Part shown: positions 1 to 9,398 of the stretch, one piece after another | Layout: each line of letters starts with the position of its first letter | Position numbering within the stretch: the stretch's first letter is position 1 | NCBI RefSeq assembly: GCF_012275375.1 | Contig: NZ_JAAZQJ010000009.1 | Span: 124,001-188,000 of the forward strand | DNA length: 64,000 nucleotides | DNA from: Dyella sp. SG609 | GTDB lineage: Bacteria; Pseudomonadota; Gammaproteobacteria; Xanthomonadales; Rhodanobacteraceae | Direction: 5' to 3' | The notes under the pieces: generated by a model | The model's input: only the letters and a program-made list of their open reading frames with translations | Told to the model about the DNA's origin: nothing | The model's database searches: none | Made by a program: the position numbers and the translations under genes

Positions 1-1607
1 AAGGTGTCGAACGCCACCTGGGTGGTGGCCAGCGGGCCGGAGACGCCGGCCTGGAACGCGGCGATGTTCTTGGAGTACGAACCGAACAGCTCGTAGCCGC
101 CGCCCAGCTGGTAGGCCGCGCCCACCTGCGGCAGGAAATTCTTCTTGGCCACCAGGTCGCCCGACGCATAGGCGCGCGCGGTGCCCGGCAGGTTGGTCGC
201 TTCCACTTCGGTGCGCGGTGCCTTGAAGCCCACGTCCACGCTCAGGCGGTCGTCCAGGAAATGCATGCTGTCCTGCACGTAGAACTGGCGCGTGGTGGTT
301 TCGTAGTGCTGGTAGAACAGGCGCAGGTTCGGGTTCTCGAGGAACTTGCGGTCGTCCACCGGGCCGGTGATGAAGTAGTAGTTGCGCTGCACGTTGTGGT
401 TGCTGTCCTCGTACCACACGCCCGCTTCCAGGTGATGCGCGCCCAGGTCCCAGGTCAGCGCCGCGGTGCCGCCGGCGCGGTCGATGCCGTACTCGGTGGT
501 GCGGATCGAGATCGGGGTTTCCTGCGCGGTGCCCGGGAACGACGCCTGGTACGGCGTGAACCAGTGGCCCTGGCCGCGATCGTAGTGGTAGTAGCCGGTG
601 GCCTTCAGGCGCACGCCCTCGGCCAGCGCGAAGTCGCCGAACAGGCTGGCGATGCGGTCCTTGCGCACGCCGCGGCCGGCGTAATAGGCGTCGTCGGCAT
701 TGGTCACGCCGCCGGTGTAGATGCCCTTGGCCGCGTTCACCGCGCGGTTCCAGTCCGGCGCGTAGTTGTCCCAGTTCCAGCCCAGGCGGTGCAGCATGTC
801 CAGCGAGAGATCCTGGTAATCGGTCTCGTCGCGGTCGGAGGTGGTCACCAGCGCGCCGATGCGGCTGTCGCCGAAATCGTAGGTGGCCTTACTGTTGAAC
901 TGCATCTGCTCCTGATCGCCGTCGCCCTTCCACTTGTTGACGTCGGAATAGGCGCCGGAGATGTACATGGCGAAGCCGTCGACATTGCCCGTGTCCAGGC
1001 GCACGAAGGTGCGGCGCGCCGCATCCGTGCCGAAGCCCTGCGCGAACTGCACGCCGTACTTGGGCAGCGGGTCGGACGAGTAGAACTGCACCGTGCCGCC
1101 CAGGTCGCTGGTCGACGCCGTGCCGAGCGCGCCGATGCCTTCGGCCAGTTCGGCGCTGCCGAGGTTCTCGGCGATCAGCGCGCGGCTGATGTGCAGGCCG
1201 TTGTTGTTGCCGTAGCTCATGTCGCCGAGCGGGATGCCGTCCAGCGTGAAGCCCAGGCGGTTCTGGTTGAAGCCGCGCAGGCTGAAGCGGGTCGACCACT
1301 CGTAGTTGCCGAACGGATCGGACGACTCGAAATGCACGCCCGGCTTGCCGGCCAGCACCTTCAGCGCACTGGTGCCCGGCGGCAGGATCTTCACGTCTTC
1401 CACGGTGATGCGCTGCACCTGGCGCACTTCGCCCTGGCCGATCGCGGAGACCGACTCCAGCGTCTTGGCCTTGTCGGCGGCGGCATCGGCCGGCGCGGCG
1501 GGCGTGGTGTCGTTGTCGCCGGGAGCTGCGGCGGCCGTGCCGTGCAGCGCCGCGAACAGCGCGAGCGCGAGGCCGGTAAGGCGGATGGAACCCTTGCGGA
1601 CTGACAT
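1..1607 (-). CDS. TonB-dependent receptor, 3' end outside window
   Basis: This is an outer-membrane TonB-dependent receptor, read from an ATG at 1607 and still open at base 1, so about 535 N-terminal residues are visible and the last part of the barrel is missing. Residues 1-26 form a signal peptide (basic start, hydrophobic core, ending ...HGTAAA). A plug domain follows at about residues 50-170, with the recognisable stretches SLRGFNQNRLGFTLDGIPLG and ISRALIAEN, then barrel strands. It is clearly paralogous to the receptor at 4706-7033: both share LDGxPLGD, ISRALIAEN, RLDTG, GTAQExPISIR and HHLExGVWYE at matching positions. It sits beside a phosphodiesterase and a glycerophosphodiesterase, so a phosphorylated organic substrate is plausible but is inference from context only. 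Confidence 0.9.
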   Translation of the reverse strand, partial: MSVRKGSIRLTGLALALFAALHGTAAAAPGDNDTTPAAPADAAADKAKTLESVSAIGQGEVRQVQRITVEDVKILPPGTSALKVLAGKPGVHFESSDPFGNYEWSTRFSLRGFNQNRLGFTLDGIPLGDMSYGNNNGLHISRALIAENLGSAELAEGIGALGTASTSDLGGTVQFYSSDPLPKYGVQFAQGFGTDAARRTFVRLDTGNVDGFAMYISGAYSDVNKWKGDGDQEQMQFNSKATYDFGDSRIGALVTTSDRDETDYQDLSLDMLHRLGWNWDNYAPDWNRAVNAAKGIYTGGVTNADDAYYAGRGVRKDRIASLFGDFALAEGVRLKATGYYHYDRGQGHWFTPYQASFPGTAQETPISIRTTEYGIDRAGGTAALTWDLGAHHLEAGVWYEDSNHNVQRNYYFITGPVDDRKFLENPNLRLFYQHYETTTRQFYVQDSMHFLDDRLSVDVGFKAPRTEVEATNLPGTARAYASGDLVAKKNFLPQVGAAYQLGGGYELFGSYSKNIAAFQAGVSGPLATTQVAFDT

Positions 1608-1876
1608 GCGTACGTTTCCTTTGCGCAGCCGTTCCCCTCGCGGGGAGCCACGTCGACAGGTGGAACAGGTGAATGGGAAAAAAGAACGGCTGCCCCTTCG
1701 GCGGACGCATCACCCCTTCGCGTCCTGAAGCTGCCCTGCAAGGACGACATGACGCGACCGCCAGCAGCCGTTGGAGTGCAAGCTTGCTGGGGATTTGTGA
1801 AATCGGATTTACATCTGCGTGTCAGTGGGCGCGGATGTGCGTTGGCGCGGATTCCCGGCCCACGACAGGAATAGGG

Positions 1877-1970
1877 CGTAGGTTGGGGTGAGCCGCAGGC
1901 GAACCCCAACGATGCGGTGCATTGGGACGTGGCGATGTTGGGGTTCGCCTGCGGCTCACCCCAACCTACG
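1877..1970. repeat. Palindromic repeat, family 1, copy 1
   Basis: Two arms of about 35 bp in inverted orientation (CGTAGGTTGGGGTGAGCC ... GGCTCACCCCAACCTACG) flank a variable ~25-bp centre. The same arms occur at five other sites in the window, always between genes or at gene ends. It fills much of the 374-bp gap between the receptor start (1607) and the phosphodiesterase stop (1982). The rest of that gap, 1608-1876, shows no gene. Confidence 0.9.
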
Positions 1971-1981
1971 CGGGCATGGCG

Positions 1982-3310
1982 TTATGGCGAGAACAGCACC
2001 TTGCCCTGCGCCGCCGGCAACGCCACCCCCAGCGACTTCGCCAGCGTCGGCGCGATATCGCGCATGTCGATCGCACCGAGGTTCTTGCCCACCGGCACGC
2101 CCTTCCCTTCCACCAGGAACGTCGAGCGCATCAACGGCCAGGCCGGGTCGTAGCCGTGCATGCCGCGGTAATGGCTGGGCGCCGGCAGCGGCGTGTCGGG
2201 CTTGATCGCCATCTCGTAGCCGGCCTTGAACAGCACGAACCACGAGGCCTGCGCCGTGCCGCCGCGCGCCACCGTCTGCGCATGATCGAGCACACGCTCG
2301 ATGCCGTACGCCGGATTGCCCTGCAGCTGCGCGAGCAGGCCCTGCACCTTGGCCACCGTCGCCGCGTCGCCCGGCTCCTTCAGCACAATCGCCGCGCTGC
2401 CGCCGTCGTTCCACGGCATCGCCTGCCAGTCGGCCACGGCGCCGTCCTTCAAGGTGATCAGGCCGGCCTGGATAAAGGGCGCATAGAGATTAACGTCCTG
2501 CTGCACCGGCGCAAAACCGTGATCGGATACCACCGCGATCACGCCATCCGGATGCACGCGGCGCGCCGCCGCCACCATCTCGCCGACCAGGCCGTCGATG
2601 CGCTCCAGCGTGCGCTTCGATTCCGGCGTATCGGGGCCGCTGTGGTGCTGCTCATGATCGAGCGAAGCCAGATACGCCGTCATGAAAGCGGGCTGGCGCT
2701 CCTCCAGCAGCTTCACCGCGAAGCGCGTGCGGTTCTCGTCGCCGGCCAGCGTCTCGTCGATGCCGTCGGCATAGGGGCCGAGTTCTTTCTCCAGCGCCGG
2801 CAGCAGGCCGGGCGTGGCCAGCGCGGCGAGCAGCTTGCGGTCGTCCGGCAGGCCGGTGCGCCAGATCTGCGGCAGGTTCCAGTCCACCTGCGCGCCCACG
2901 CTCACCGGCCAGTGCACGTTGGCGGTGCTCAGGCCCGCGGCATGTGCGGCGTCCCACAGCGTGGGCACGCGGATATCGCTGGCGTACCAGGCCCAACCCT
3001 GCTGGTTCTTGTTGGTGGGGTCGAAGGTGAGATTGCCGGCGATGCCGTGCTTATCCGGCGATACGCCGGTCAGCAAGGTGGTGTGGCTCGGATAGGTCAG
3101 CGTCGGCAGCACGCCGCGCACGTCGGTGGCGTAGCTGCCTTCGCTCATGAAGCGCTGCAGGTTGGGCAGCTTCAGGCCGTGCTGCTCGGCCTGCAGCACG
3201 TCGGCCGGGCGCAGGCCGTCGATCGAGATCAGCAGCACCGGTACCGCATGGACCGGTGCGAGAAAAGCCAGGCCGAGCAGGCCGGCCGCGAAGCCACGTT
3301 GCAGACGCAT
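1982..3310 (-). CDS. Ectonucleotide pyrophosphatase/phosphodiesterase family protein
   Basis: This is a secreted phosphodiesterase of the alkaline phosphatase superfamily (type I NPP). The predicted 442-residue protein begins at the ATG ending at 3310, giving a signal peptide (residues 1-22, ending PVHA). Metal and catalytic motifs are present in family order: ISIDG with Asp31, the nucleophile motif TLTYPS with Thr72, a DHEQHH cluster at 218-223, VSDHG at 262-266 and a late RGMHGYDP motif. Such enzymes hydrolyse nucleotide or other phosphodiester bonds in the periplasm. It lies just downstream, on the same strand, of a GlpQ-like phosphodiesterase, with 64 bp between them, and the two may be cotranscribed. 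The exact substrate cannot be read from the sequence. Confidence 0.88.
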   Translation of the reverse strand: MRLQRGFAAGLLGLAFLAPVHAVPVLLISIDGLRPADVLQAEQHGLKLPNLQRFMSEGSYATDVRGVLPTLTYPSHTTLLTGVSPDKHGIAGNLTFDPTNKNQQGWAWYASDIRVPTLWDAAHAAGLSTANVHWPVSVGAQVDWNLPQIWRTGLPDDRKLLAALATPGLLPALEKELGPYADGIDETLAGDENRTRFAVKLLEERQPAFMTAYLASLDHEQHHSGPDTPESKRTLERIDGLVGEMVAAARRVHPDGVIAVVSDHGFAPVQQDVNLYAPFIQAGLITLKDGAVADWQAMPWNDGGSAAIVLKEPGDAATVAKVQGLLAQLQGNPAYGIERVLDHAQTVARGGTAQASWFVLFKAGYEMAIKPDTPLPAPSHYRGMHGYDPAWPLMRSTFLVEGKGVPVGKNLGAIDMRDIAPTLAKSLGVALPAAQGKVLFSP

Positions 3311-3374
3311 GGAGTCACCGCGCAAGGAATGAGCGGGCGAGTGAACCCGTTCGCGGTGACAGCGTGATGGCAGC

Positions 3375-4469
3375 TCAGCGACCGTCCACCGCTTTGCGGC
3401 CCAGTGCCGGGTCGTCGGTAAAGAAGGCATCGACGCCGGCATCCAGATAGGCGCGGATTTCCGCGATGGAACCGGCCTCGTTGAAGGTCTTCGGGTCGCT
3501 GCCCTGCCAGAAGTTCTTCGCCTGGAAATGGTTCTCCGGGCGGAACGTGTACGGGTGCAGCTCCAGCTTCGCCGCATGCGCGTCGTGCGCCAGCGCGGTG
3601 GGCTGGCCCAGCCTGCCATCCTTGTCGAGCGGGATGATGGCGCGGATGTTCGGGCCGATCGCGTCGGCATAGCCGGCGATCTCGCGCAGCCCGGCCGGCT
3701 TCATCATGTCGGCATAGGTCAGTTTGCCGCCCGCCGCCGCCACGTCGTACGGCTGCTCCTTCGGATCGTCCAGCAGCTGCAGCAGGCGCACGTTCGGATG
3801 GCTCTTGCCCAGCTTGCCGCGCAGGTAGCGCAGGTTGGCGATTTCGAAAGACTGGATCTCCACCGGCGCGGTGCGCGTGTAGCTGTGCGCGTCGAGGATG
3901 GCCAGCACGCGGTCTTCCATCGGCAGGCCGGCTTTCTGGAAATAGGTGCCGTGCTTGATCTCGGGGATCAGGCCCACCGTGCGCCCTTGCGCGGCGGCTT
4001 CGGCAGCGACGAAATCGATGATTTCGTCCAGGGTGGGAATCTGGAACTGCCCGTCGTATCTGGTGCCGCGGAATTCCGGCAGGCGCTCGCGCGCGCGCAG
4101 GGTTTTCAGTTCCGCCAGGGTGAAGTCTTCGGTGAACCAGCCGGTGACAGGGTGGCCGTCGATGGTCTTGGTGGTCTTGCGCCCGGCGAACTCCGGGTGC
4201 GCCGCCACGTCGGTGGTGCCGCCGATCTCGTTCTCGTGGCGCGCCACCGGCACGCCGTCCTTGGTCATCACCAGGTCCGGCTCGACGAAGTCGGCGCCAT
4301 CGGCGATCGCCTTGGCATAGGAGGCCAGGGTGTGCTCCGGCCGCAGCGCGCTGGCGCCGCGATGGCCCAGGACGAGGACCTTTGCAGCAATCGGTTTCTC
4401 GGCGGCGTGGATGGCGCAGGGCAAGGCCAGGCTCAAGGTGACCAGGGCTAGCCAGCATAACGGTTTCAT
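3375..4469 (-). CDS. glpQ: Periplasmic glycerophosphodiester phosphodiesterase
   Basis: This 364-residue protein hydrolyses glycerophosphodiesters to glycerol-3-phosphate plus an alcohol. A signal peptide covers residues 1-23 (ending IHAA). The GDPD TIM-barrel follows, with the N-terminal catalytic motif GHRGAS (His36, Arg37), RPEHT with Glu45, EPDLVMTKDG and a distal IPEIKH motif. The length and the large insertion after residue 80 match the periplasmic GlpQ type rather than the short cytosolic UgpQ type. It is transcribed toward the phosphodiesterase at 1982-3310 and away from the repeat at 4516-4685. The role in phosphate or glycerol scavenging follows from the family. The gene symbol is by family resemblance. 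Confidence 0.9.
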   Translation of the reverse strand: MKPLCWLALVTLSLALPCAIHAAEKPIAAKVLVLGHRGASALRPEHTLASYAKAIADGADFVEPDLVMTKDGVPVARHENEIGGTTDVAAHPEFAGRKTTKTIDGHPVTGWFTEDFTLAELKTLRARERLPEFRGTRYDGQFQIPTLDEIIDFVAAEAAAQGRTVGLIPEIKHGTYFQKAGLPMEDRVLAILDAHSYTRTAPVEIQSFEIANLRYLRGKLGKSHPNVRLLQLLDDPKEQPYDVAAAGGKLTYADMMKPAGLREIAGYADAIGPNIRAIIPLDKDGRLGQPTALAHDAHAAKLELHPYTFRPENHFQAKNFWQGSDPKTFNEAGSIAEIRAYLDAGVDAFFTDDPALGRKAVDGR

Positions 4470-4515
4470 GGGGTGCTCCTGACCGGGCTAGTAACTCTAC
4501 TTCCAGGAAAGAGTC

Positions 4516-4685
4516 CTTCTCCCTCCGGCGACCCGAAGGTAGTCCCCGTGGGAGAGAAGGTGGCGGCAGCCGGATGAGGGTGCGGGCGGAGCGATGCACA
4601 TCACTCTTGCGCTCCGCCCGTACCCTCACCCCAACCCCTCTCTCCCACAGGGACTACCTTCGGGTCGCCGGGGGGAGAGGGGCTC
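4516..4685. repeat. Long palindromic repeat, family 2
   Basis: A nested inverted repeat. The outer arms (CCCTCCGGCGACCCGAAGG..., then ...CCTTCGGGTCGCCGGGGGGA) enclose inner arms reading GAGGGTGCGGGCGGAGCG and CGCTCCGCCCGTACCCTC. It fills the gap between glpQ and the next receptor gene. Related sequence recurs at 25312-25449, 31580-31780 and 40837-40896. As RNA it would form a long hairpin after the receptor's stop codon at 4706. Confidence 0.85.
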
Positions 4686-4705
4686 TACCGTACGGCATCG
4701 CTGGC

Positions 4706-7033
4706 TTAGAACTTCACGTCGAGCGTCAGGAAGCTCTGCCTCGGCGCACTCGCATGAAACGCCAGCTGCCGCCCGTTCGGATCGGTGTTGGCAAACGCCG
4801 TCAGGTTCGACGCATAGCGCTTGTCGGTCAGGTTGCTCACGTTGAGCGACAGCCGCACGTCCTGCGCGAACCACGCCGCGCCGAAGTCGTAGCCGGCGCC
4901 GAAGTCGAACGAGGTATAGCCGCCGAAGCCCTGGTCGTTGGTGTACGTGTAGTAGCGCGAGCCGGTGTACTTGCCGCGCAGGCTCAGGTTCCAGGGGCCG
5001 TAGGTCCAGGCGATCTCGCTGGCGAACATGCGCTTGGGCGTGTCCACCGTGACCTTGCCCTTGGTCGGCACCACCGCGCCGTTCTGCACGTAGTTGTCGT
5101 CATACGTGGAGCGGTTGAACGAGGCCGAGTTGTACCACTGGAAATGCTCGAACGGCTTCCAGATAAAGGTGAACTCCGCGCCGTGGCTGCTCACCGAGCC
5201 GACGTTGTAGAAGCGCGTGGTGCACGCCGCCGTGGTGCCCTGCTGGATGCTCGGGCAGGGGTTGAGCGAAAGCAGGCGGTTGTCGAACTTCACGTCGTAC
5301 ACCGCGGCCGATGCCTCGAACTCGCGCTGCACGATGCGGTAGCCGCCTTCGATGGTGCGCGACTGCTCGGGCTTGAGGTTGCCGCGGGTGGCGTCGAACG
5401 AGGCCTGCGTCACCAGCAGCGGGCCGCTGGCGCCGCCGCCCTGGAACGCGGCGATGTTCTTGGCGTACGACAGGAACAGCTCCTGGCCGGCATCGAGCTT
5501 GTAGCCCACGCCCACCTGCGGCAGCAGGTTCTTCTCGGCCTTCAGCGTGCCGTTGGCCACCGGCGCCTCGTAGTTGCCCGGCGCCTGGCGCGCGGTCATG
5601 GTCACGTGCGGGCTCTTCACGCCGATGTCCACGCTGAGGCGGTCGTCCAGCAGCTTGAAGCTGTCCTGCAGATAGGCCTGGCGCGTGGTGATGGTGTAGG
5701 CCTGGTTGAACAGGCGGCGGTCCGGATCGCTCAGGTAGGTGTCGTCGCTGATCGGGCTGCTGAGCGTGTAGGGGATGTAATAGAAGTTGCGCTCGACGTT
5801 GTGGTGGTTCTGCTCGTACCACACGCCGCCTTCCAGGTGATGGCTGCCCAGGTCCCAGCCCAGCGACGCCAGCACGCCGTTGCGGTTGATCTTGTAGTTG
5901 GTGCTGCGGATCGAGATCGGCAGCTCCTGCGCCGTGCCCGGGTTGGACTTCTGGCCCGGCGACCACCAGTGGCCCTGGCCGGCGTTCTCGTGGTGATAGA
6001 CCTGCGCATGCACGGTCACCGCGTCGCTGGGATAGAAGTCGCCGGCGAGGTAGTACAGGTCGTCGCGGCGCAGCGCGCGGCTCTGGTAGTAGGCGTCGTC
6101 GATATTGTCCACGCCGCCGGAATAGCCGCAGCGCGCGTCCTTCACGCCCTTCACGGTGTAAGCCGGCGCGCAGTACGCCGCGGCCAGCGCGCGCTTCCAG
6201 TCCGGCGCGTACAGGTTCCAGTCCCAGCCCAGGCCGCGCGCCATGCCGCTCTTGGACAGATACGCGTAGTCGGCCTGCGAGGTGCGCGAGGTGTCGGCGA
6301 AGGCGGTGATGCGGCCGCCGTCGAACTGGTACACCGCCTTGGCGTTGAACTGCTTGGTGGTGGTCGGCGATTCCGGCGGCGCCCACATGTCGGCGGTGGC
6401 GCGCACACCCGACAGGTACATGGAGAAGCCGTGGAAGTCGCCCGTATCCAGGCGCAGATAGGTGCGGCGGTTCTGGTCGCTGCCGAAGGTCTGCGCGAAG
6501 CGGCCGCCGAAGGTCGGCAGCGGATCGGCGGAGAAATACTGGATGGCGCCGCCCAGGTTGCTGGTCGAGGCGATGCCCAGACTGCCGATGCCCTGCGCCA
6601 GTTCGGCGCCGGCGGCGTTCTCGGCGATCAGCGCGCGGCTGATGTTCAGGCCGTTGTAGTTGCCGTAGGCGTTGTCGCCCAGCGGCAGGCCGTCCAGCGT
6701 GTAGCCCAGGCGCTGGCCGTTGAAGCCGCGCAGGCTGATGGTCTGCGACTCCTCGTTGGCACCGAAGGCGTCGTTGGACTGCACGTTCACGCCCGGCATC
6801 CGGTTGAGGATCTTCTGCAGGCTGGTGCCCGCGGGCAGCACCGCGACGTCCTTGGTGGTCACGCGCTGCACCTGGCGGGTTTCGCCCTGGCCGATCACCG
6901 AGACGCCTTCCAGATTCTTGGCCGCGTCGGGCTTGGCGGTGGCGTCGGCGGTCGGCAGGTCCTCGGCCATGGCACCGTGGGACAAAGCGGCGAGCGCGAC
7001 GGCGGTGGCCATCGCCAGCAGGTTCTTCTTCAT
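4706..7033 (-). CDS. TonB-dependent receptor
   Basis: A complete 775-residue outer-membrane TonB-dependent receptor. Residues 1-23 are a signal peptide (ending HGAMA). The plug domain (about 50-165) contains SLRGFNGQRLGYTLDGLPLG and the barrel ends in an aromatic C-terminus (LTLDVKF), as expected for BamA-dependent insertion. It is a full-length paralogue of the partial receptor at 1-1607. Its upstream neighbour on the same strand is an AraC regulator that ends 117 bp away, which may control it. Phosphatase and phosphodiesterase genes on both sides suggest import of an organic phosphate compound, but no substrate residues can be named. Confidence 0.93.
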   Translation of the reverse strand: MKKNLLAMATAVALAALSHGAMAEDLPTADATAKPDAAKNLEGVSVIGQGETRQVQRVTTKDVAVLPAGTSLQKILNRMPGVNVQSNDAFGANEESQTISLRGFNGQRLGYTLDGLPLGDNAYGNYNGLNISRALIAENAAGAELAQGIGSLGIASTSNLGGAIQYFSADPLPTFGGRFAQTFGSDQNRRTYLRLDTGDFHGFSMYLSGVRATADMWAPPESPTTTKQFNAKAVYQFDGGRITAFADTSRTSQADYAYLSKSGMARGLGWDWNLYAPDWKRALAAAYCAPAYTVKGVKDARCGYSGGVDNIDDAYYQSRALRRDDLYYLAGDFYPSDAVTVHAQVYHHENAGQGHWWSPGQKSNPGTAQELPISIRSTNYKINRNGVLASLGWDLGSHHLEGGVWYEQNHHNVERNFYYIPYTLSSPISDDTYLSDPDRRLFNQAYTITTRQAYLQDSFKLLDDRLSVDIGVKSPHVTMTARQAPGNYEAPVANGTLKAEKNLLPQVGVGYKLDAGQELFLSYAKNIAAFQGGGASGPLLVTQASFDATRGNLKPEQSRTIEGGYRIVQREFEASAAVYDVKFDNRLLSLNPCPSIQQGTTAACTTRFYNVGSVSSHGAEFTFIWKPFEHFQWYNSASFNRSTYDDNYVQNGAVVPTKGKVTVDTPKRMFASEIAWTYGPWNLSLRGKYTGSRYYTYTNDQGFGGYTSFDFGAGYDFGAAWFAQDVRLSLNVSNLTDKRYASNLTAFANTDPNGRQLAFHASAPRQSFLTLDVKF

Positions 7034-7149
7034 GAGATGCAGAGCTCCAGGAGATCGGGGCGCCGCGCGTGGGGGCGCGGACGTTCAAATATCGTGAAGC
7101 GGGCAGATGTCGATTCTTTGACGATGGGATGACGGAGGCGCTGGCGCCG

Positions 7150-7935
7150 TCACAAAGCGGGCCGTCCCTCGACCTGGCGCAGGTATTCGGTGGGGCTGGC
7201 GCCGATGATGCGGTGGAACATGCTGCAGAACGCACTGCAGCTGGCATAGCCGGCCTCGCGCGCCACCGTCTTGATCGGACGGCCCAGGCTCATCTGGCTG
7301 ATCGCCCGCGCCAGCCGCACGTGCTGGCGCCAGCGCACGAAGGACATGCGCAATTCGCTTTCGAACAGGCGCGCCAGCGTGCGGCTGCTGGCGCCGGCGC
7401 GCGCCGCGAGCTGTTCGAGCGTATCGGGCCGCGTGGCATCGTCGAGCAGGCGCTGGCAGGCCTTCTTCAGGCGCGGGTCCGCCGGCACCGGGATGCGGAA
7501 CGGCGCTTCGTCCGCCTTCAGCAGCGCATGCAGCAGTAATGGCATGGCCAATTGCAAAGTGGACGCATCGCGTTCGCCATGCGCCTGCACCGCGGCCAGC
7601 ACCAGCTCGCGCAGCAGCGGCGACACCGCCAGCACGCGGCAATGCGTGCCGAACGGCGCGCTGGTGGCGCGATCGAGATAGAGCATGCGCACCGCCACGC
7701 GCCCTTCCATCAGGATCTCGTGCGGCATGCCGATCGGAATCCACAGCGCGCGCTGCGGCGGCACGATCCAGATGCCTTCGCGCGTGGTCACCTGCATCAC
7801 GCCGCTGGCGGCGTAGATCAACTGGCCGCGGCGATGCCGGTGCCTGGGCACGTGGCAGCCGCGCGGGTAGTCCTTGGCCAGCGCGGTCATCGGCCACGCG
7901 GCGGCGCGCTTCGATGGCTGTCTGATTCGCGACAC
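7150..7935 (-). CDS. AraC-family transcriptional regulator with cupin N-terminus
   Basis: A 261-residue regulator. The N-terminal half (residues 25-110) looks like an AraC-type cupin sensor domain (HRHRRGQLIYAASGVM, WIVPPQRALWIPIGMPHEI). The C-terminal ~95 residues carry two helix-turn-helix motifs (LEQLAARAGASSRTLARLF and IKTVAREAGYASCSAFCSMF) and the AraC signature ending SPTEYLRQ. It is divergent from the DUF1501 gene at 8033 (97-bp gap) and directly upstream of the receptor at 4706-7033, so either could be its target. The effector is unknown. Confidence 0.9.
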   Translation of the reverse strand: MSRIRQPSKRAAAWPMTALAKDYPRGCHVPRHRHRRGQLIYAASGVMQVTTREGIWIVPPQRALWIPIGMPHEILMEGRVAVRMLYLDRATSAPFGTHCRVLAVSPLLRELVLAAVQAHGERDASTLQLAMPLLLHALLKADEAPFRIPVPADPRLKKACQRLLDDATRPDTLEQLAARAGASSRTLARLFESELRMSFVRWRQHVRLARAISQMSLGRPIKTVAREAGYASCSAFCSMFHRIIGASPTEYLRQVEGRPAL

Positions 7936-8032
7936 AGGATGGCTGCCGTTCGATGGATGGACAGGGCTAGCTTAAGTCTGTGCCCGCGGCACCCCGCGCC
8001 GCAACGGCTTTCCCCCACTAACGGCCACGCTT

Positions 8033-9073
8033 ATGCCAACCCATTTCCCTTCCCGCCGCAGCCTGCTGAAGGCCGGCCTTGCGGCTGCCGGCGCATTGGC
8101 GCTCGGCCCCTTCGATGCCTTGGCATCGCCACGCGAGCGGCCGGCGCTGGTGGTGCTGTGGTTGAACGGCGGGCCGGCCGGCTTGTTCAACAGTGCCGAT
8201 GCGTTTCTTGCCAACGGCGCGTTTGGCGTGACATCCGGCAATATCCGTGCGCTGGGCCATGGCTTGTATGTCGATGCCGCTTCGCTGGGCGCATTGCCGC
8301 CGGTCGCGCTCGCGCATATGGCAGCCGTGCCGTTCAAGCATGGGCTGTACAGCCACAACGATGCGCGCGTGGGGATGCTGCAAGCGGGGCCGCGCAGCCA
8401 GCTGCTGCGGATGGCCGCGGCCTTGCCGGGCAGTCCCCTGCCCTGCGCGATCGTCAACCGGCTCGGTCTTCCTGTGGGTGTTGCGTCCGATCCACCGGCG
8501 GAGCGCGGCATCGCGTGGCAGCACGTGCACCGCTTTGCGGATGCGGGGCTTGCTGCTGCCGAACGCGAAGATATTCGCCATGCGTATGGCGTGAGTCAGG
8601 GAGGTTCGGCGGTGGAGGATTTGCCCGGCACGTTCGCGGCCGTGGAAGCGCTGATCCGTGCCGATACCAGCGTGGTCTTCGCGCAGATCGCTTTCACCGG
8701 CCGCGAGGACAGGCAGTTCGATACGCATCACGACGACAGCGGCAAGCTGGCGCGGCAGATCATGGCGCCGATCACGCCGGGCCTTTCGGTATTCCTGCAG
8801 CGCATGCTCACCTTGCGCGGCCGCAATGTGGTGACGCTGCTGACCGGCGAGTTCAGCCGCACGCTGCCGGGCGCCGATCATGCGCAGGGCGGCACGGCGA
8901 CGGTGATTGGGAAATATCTGAGAACAGGTTCCGCGGGACGGCAGTTGCCGGATGGTTCACCGTCAGAAAATTCTGCTGTGCCGGAGGCGCTATGGGCTTT
9001 TCTCGCCGCCGCGTTGCGCGTGGATGGTGCCGCAGCTTTCGGCAACCATCCACATTCGCAACTACTAATTTGA
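8033..9073 (+). CDS. DUF1501-like protein with twin-arginine signal
   Basis: A 346-residue exported protein. The N-terminus has a Tat-type motif (SRRSLLKAG, Arg8-Arg9) followed by an Ala/Gly-rich hydrophobic segment, so export in folded form is likely. After the signal comes RPALVVLWLNGGPAGL, the start typical of DUF1501 proteins, and later FSRTLPGADHAQGG, which resembles the conserved TGADH stretch near their C-terminus. The protein is somewhat short for the family, mainly in the middle and C-terminus. The function of the family is not established. It is divergent from the AraC regulator. Confidence 0.7.
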   Translation: MPTHFPSRRSLLKAGLAAAGALALGPFDALASPRERPALVVLWLNGGPAGLFNSADAFLANGAFGVTSGNIRALGHGLYVDAASLGALPPVALAHMAAVPFKHGLYSHNDARVGMLQAGPRSQLLRMAAALPGSPLPCAIVNRLGLPVGVASDPPAERGIAWQHVHRFADAGLAAAEREDIRHAYGVSQGGSAVEDLPGTFAAVEALIRADTSVVFAQIAFTGREDRQFDTHHDDSGKLARQIMAPITPGLSVFLQRMLTLRGRNVVTLLTGEFSRTLPGADHAQGGTATVIGKYLRTGSAGRQLPDGSPSENSAVPEALWAFLAAALRVDGAAAFGNHPHSQLLI

Positions 9074-9254
9074 ATTTTTCAGATTTCGACTAAAGACAAG
9101 GCGAGGTTGCCTTGCTAGTTTTGCAGGTGTTGTCCGCGGAGTGATTTCAAGCGCGTCGCGGACAACCATGGCAGCAATGTCGTGAGAGCGCGGGCCAAGG
9201 GTGTTGAGACCACCCCTGACCCGCTGACCATCACCAACTGAAGGAGAGTTGATC

Positions 9255-9398
9255 ATGGCTGTGCCAGATCATACGTCACTCGTACGCCCGCCGATCCCCA
9301 GGACGGCACATCCGCCGGCCCATGGGGCTGTCCGCCGTCTTCGCGGACACGGTTGAAGAACCGCGGACTTAAGAGTTTTCGCAGGTAATGATTCCTAG
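9255..9398 (+). CDS. Possible 47-residue small protein
   Basis: A short open frame with a strong ribosome-binding site (AAGGAGAG at 9241-9248, 6 nt before the ATG at 9255) and a stop at 9396. The peptide begins MAVPDHTSLVRPP, has a proline/glycine-rich middle (PKDGTSAGPWGCPP) and a basic C-terminal part, with no signal peptide or membrane segment. I do not recognise it. The good Shine-Dalgarno in an otherwise empty stretch (9074-9591) and the following small gene at 9592 are the only support. Upstream, GTTGTCCGCG/CGCGGACAAC arms at about 9129-9168 could form a hairpin. Confidence 0.35.

Noticed and set aside
1922-3367. A 481-codon plus-strand frame opposite the phosphodiesterase
   Set aside because: The minus-strand gene has a signal peptide and all catalytic motifs. 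The plus-strand product is low-complexity His/Arg/Ala and begins inside a palindromic repeat.
9065-9256. A 63-codon minus-strand frame in the gap after the DUF1501 gene
   Set aside because: No ribosome-binding site, and its start overlaps the ribosome-binding region of the better-supported small ORF on the plus strand.
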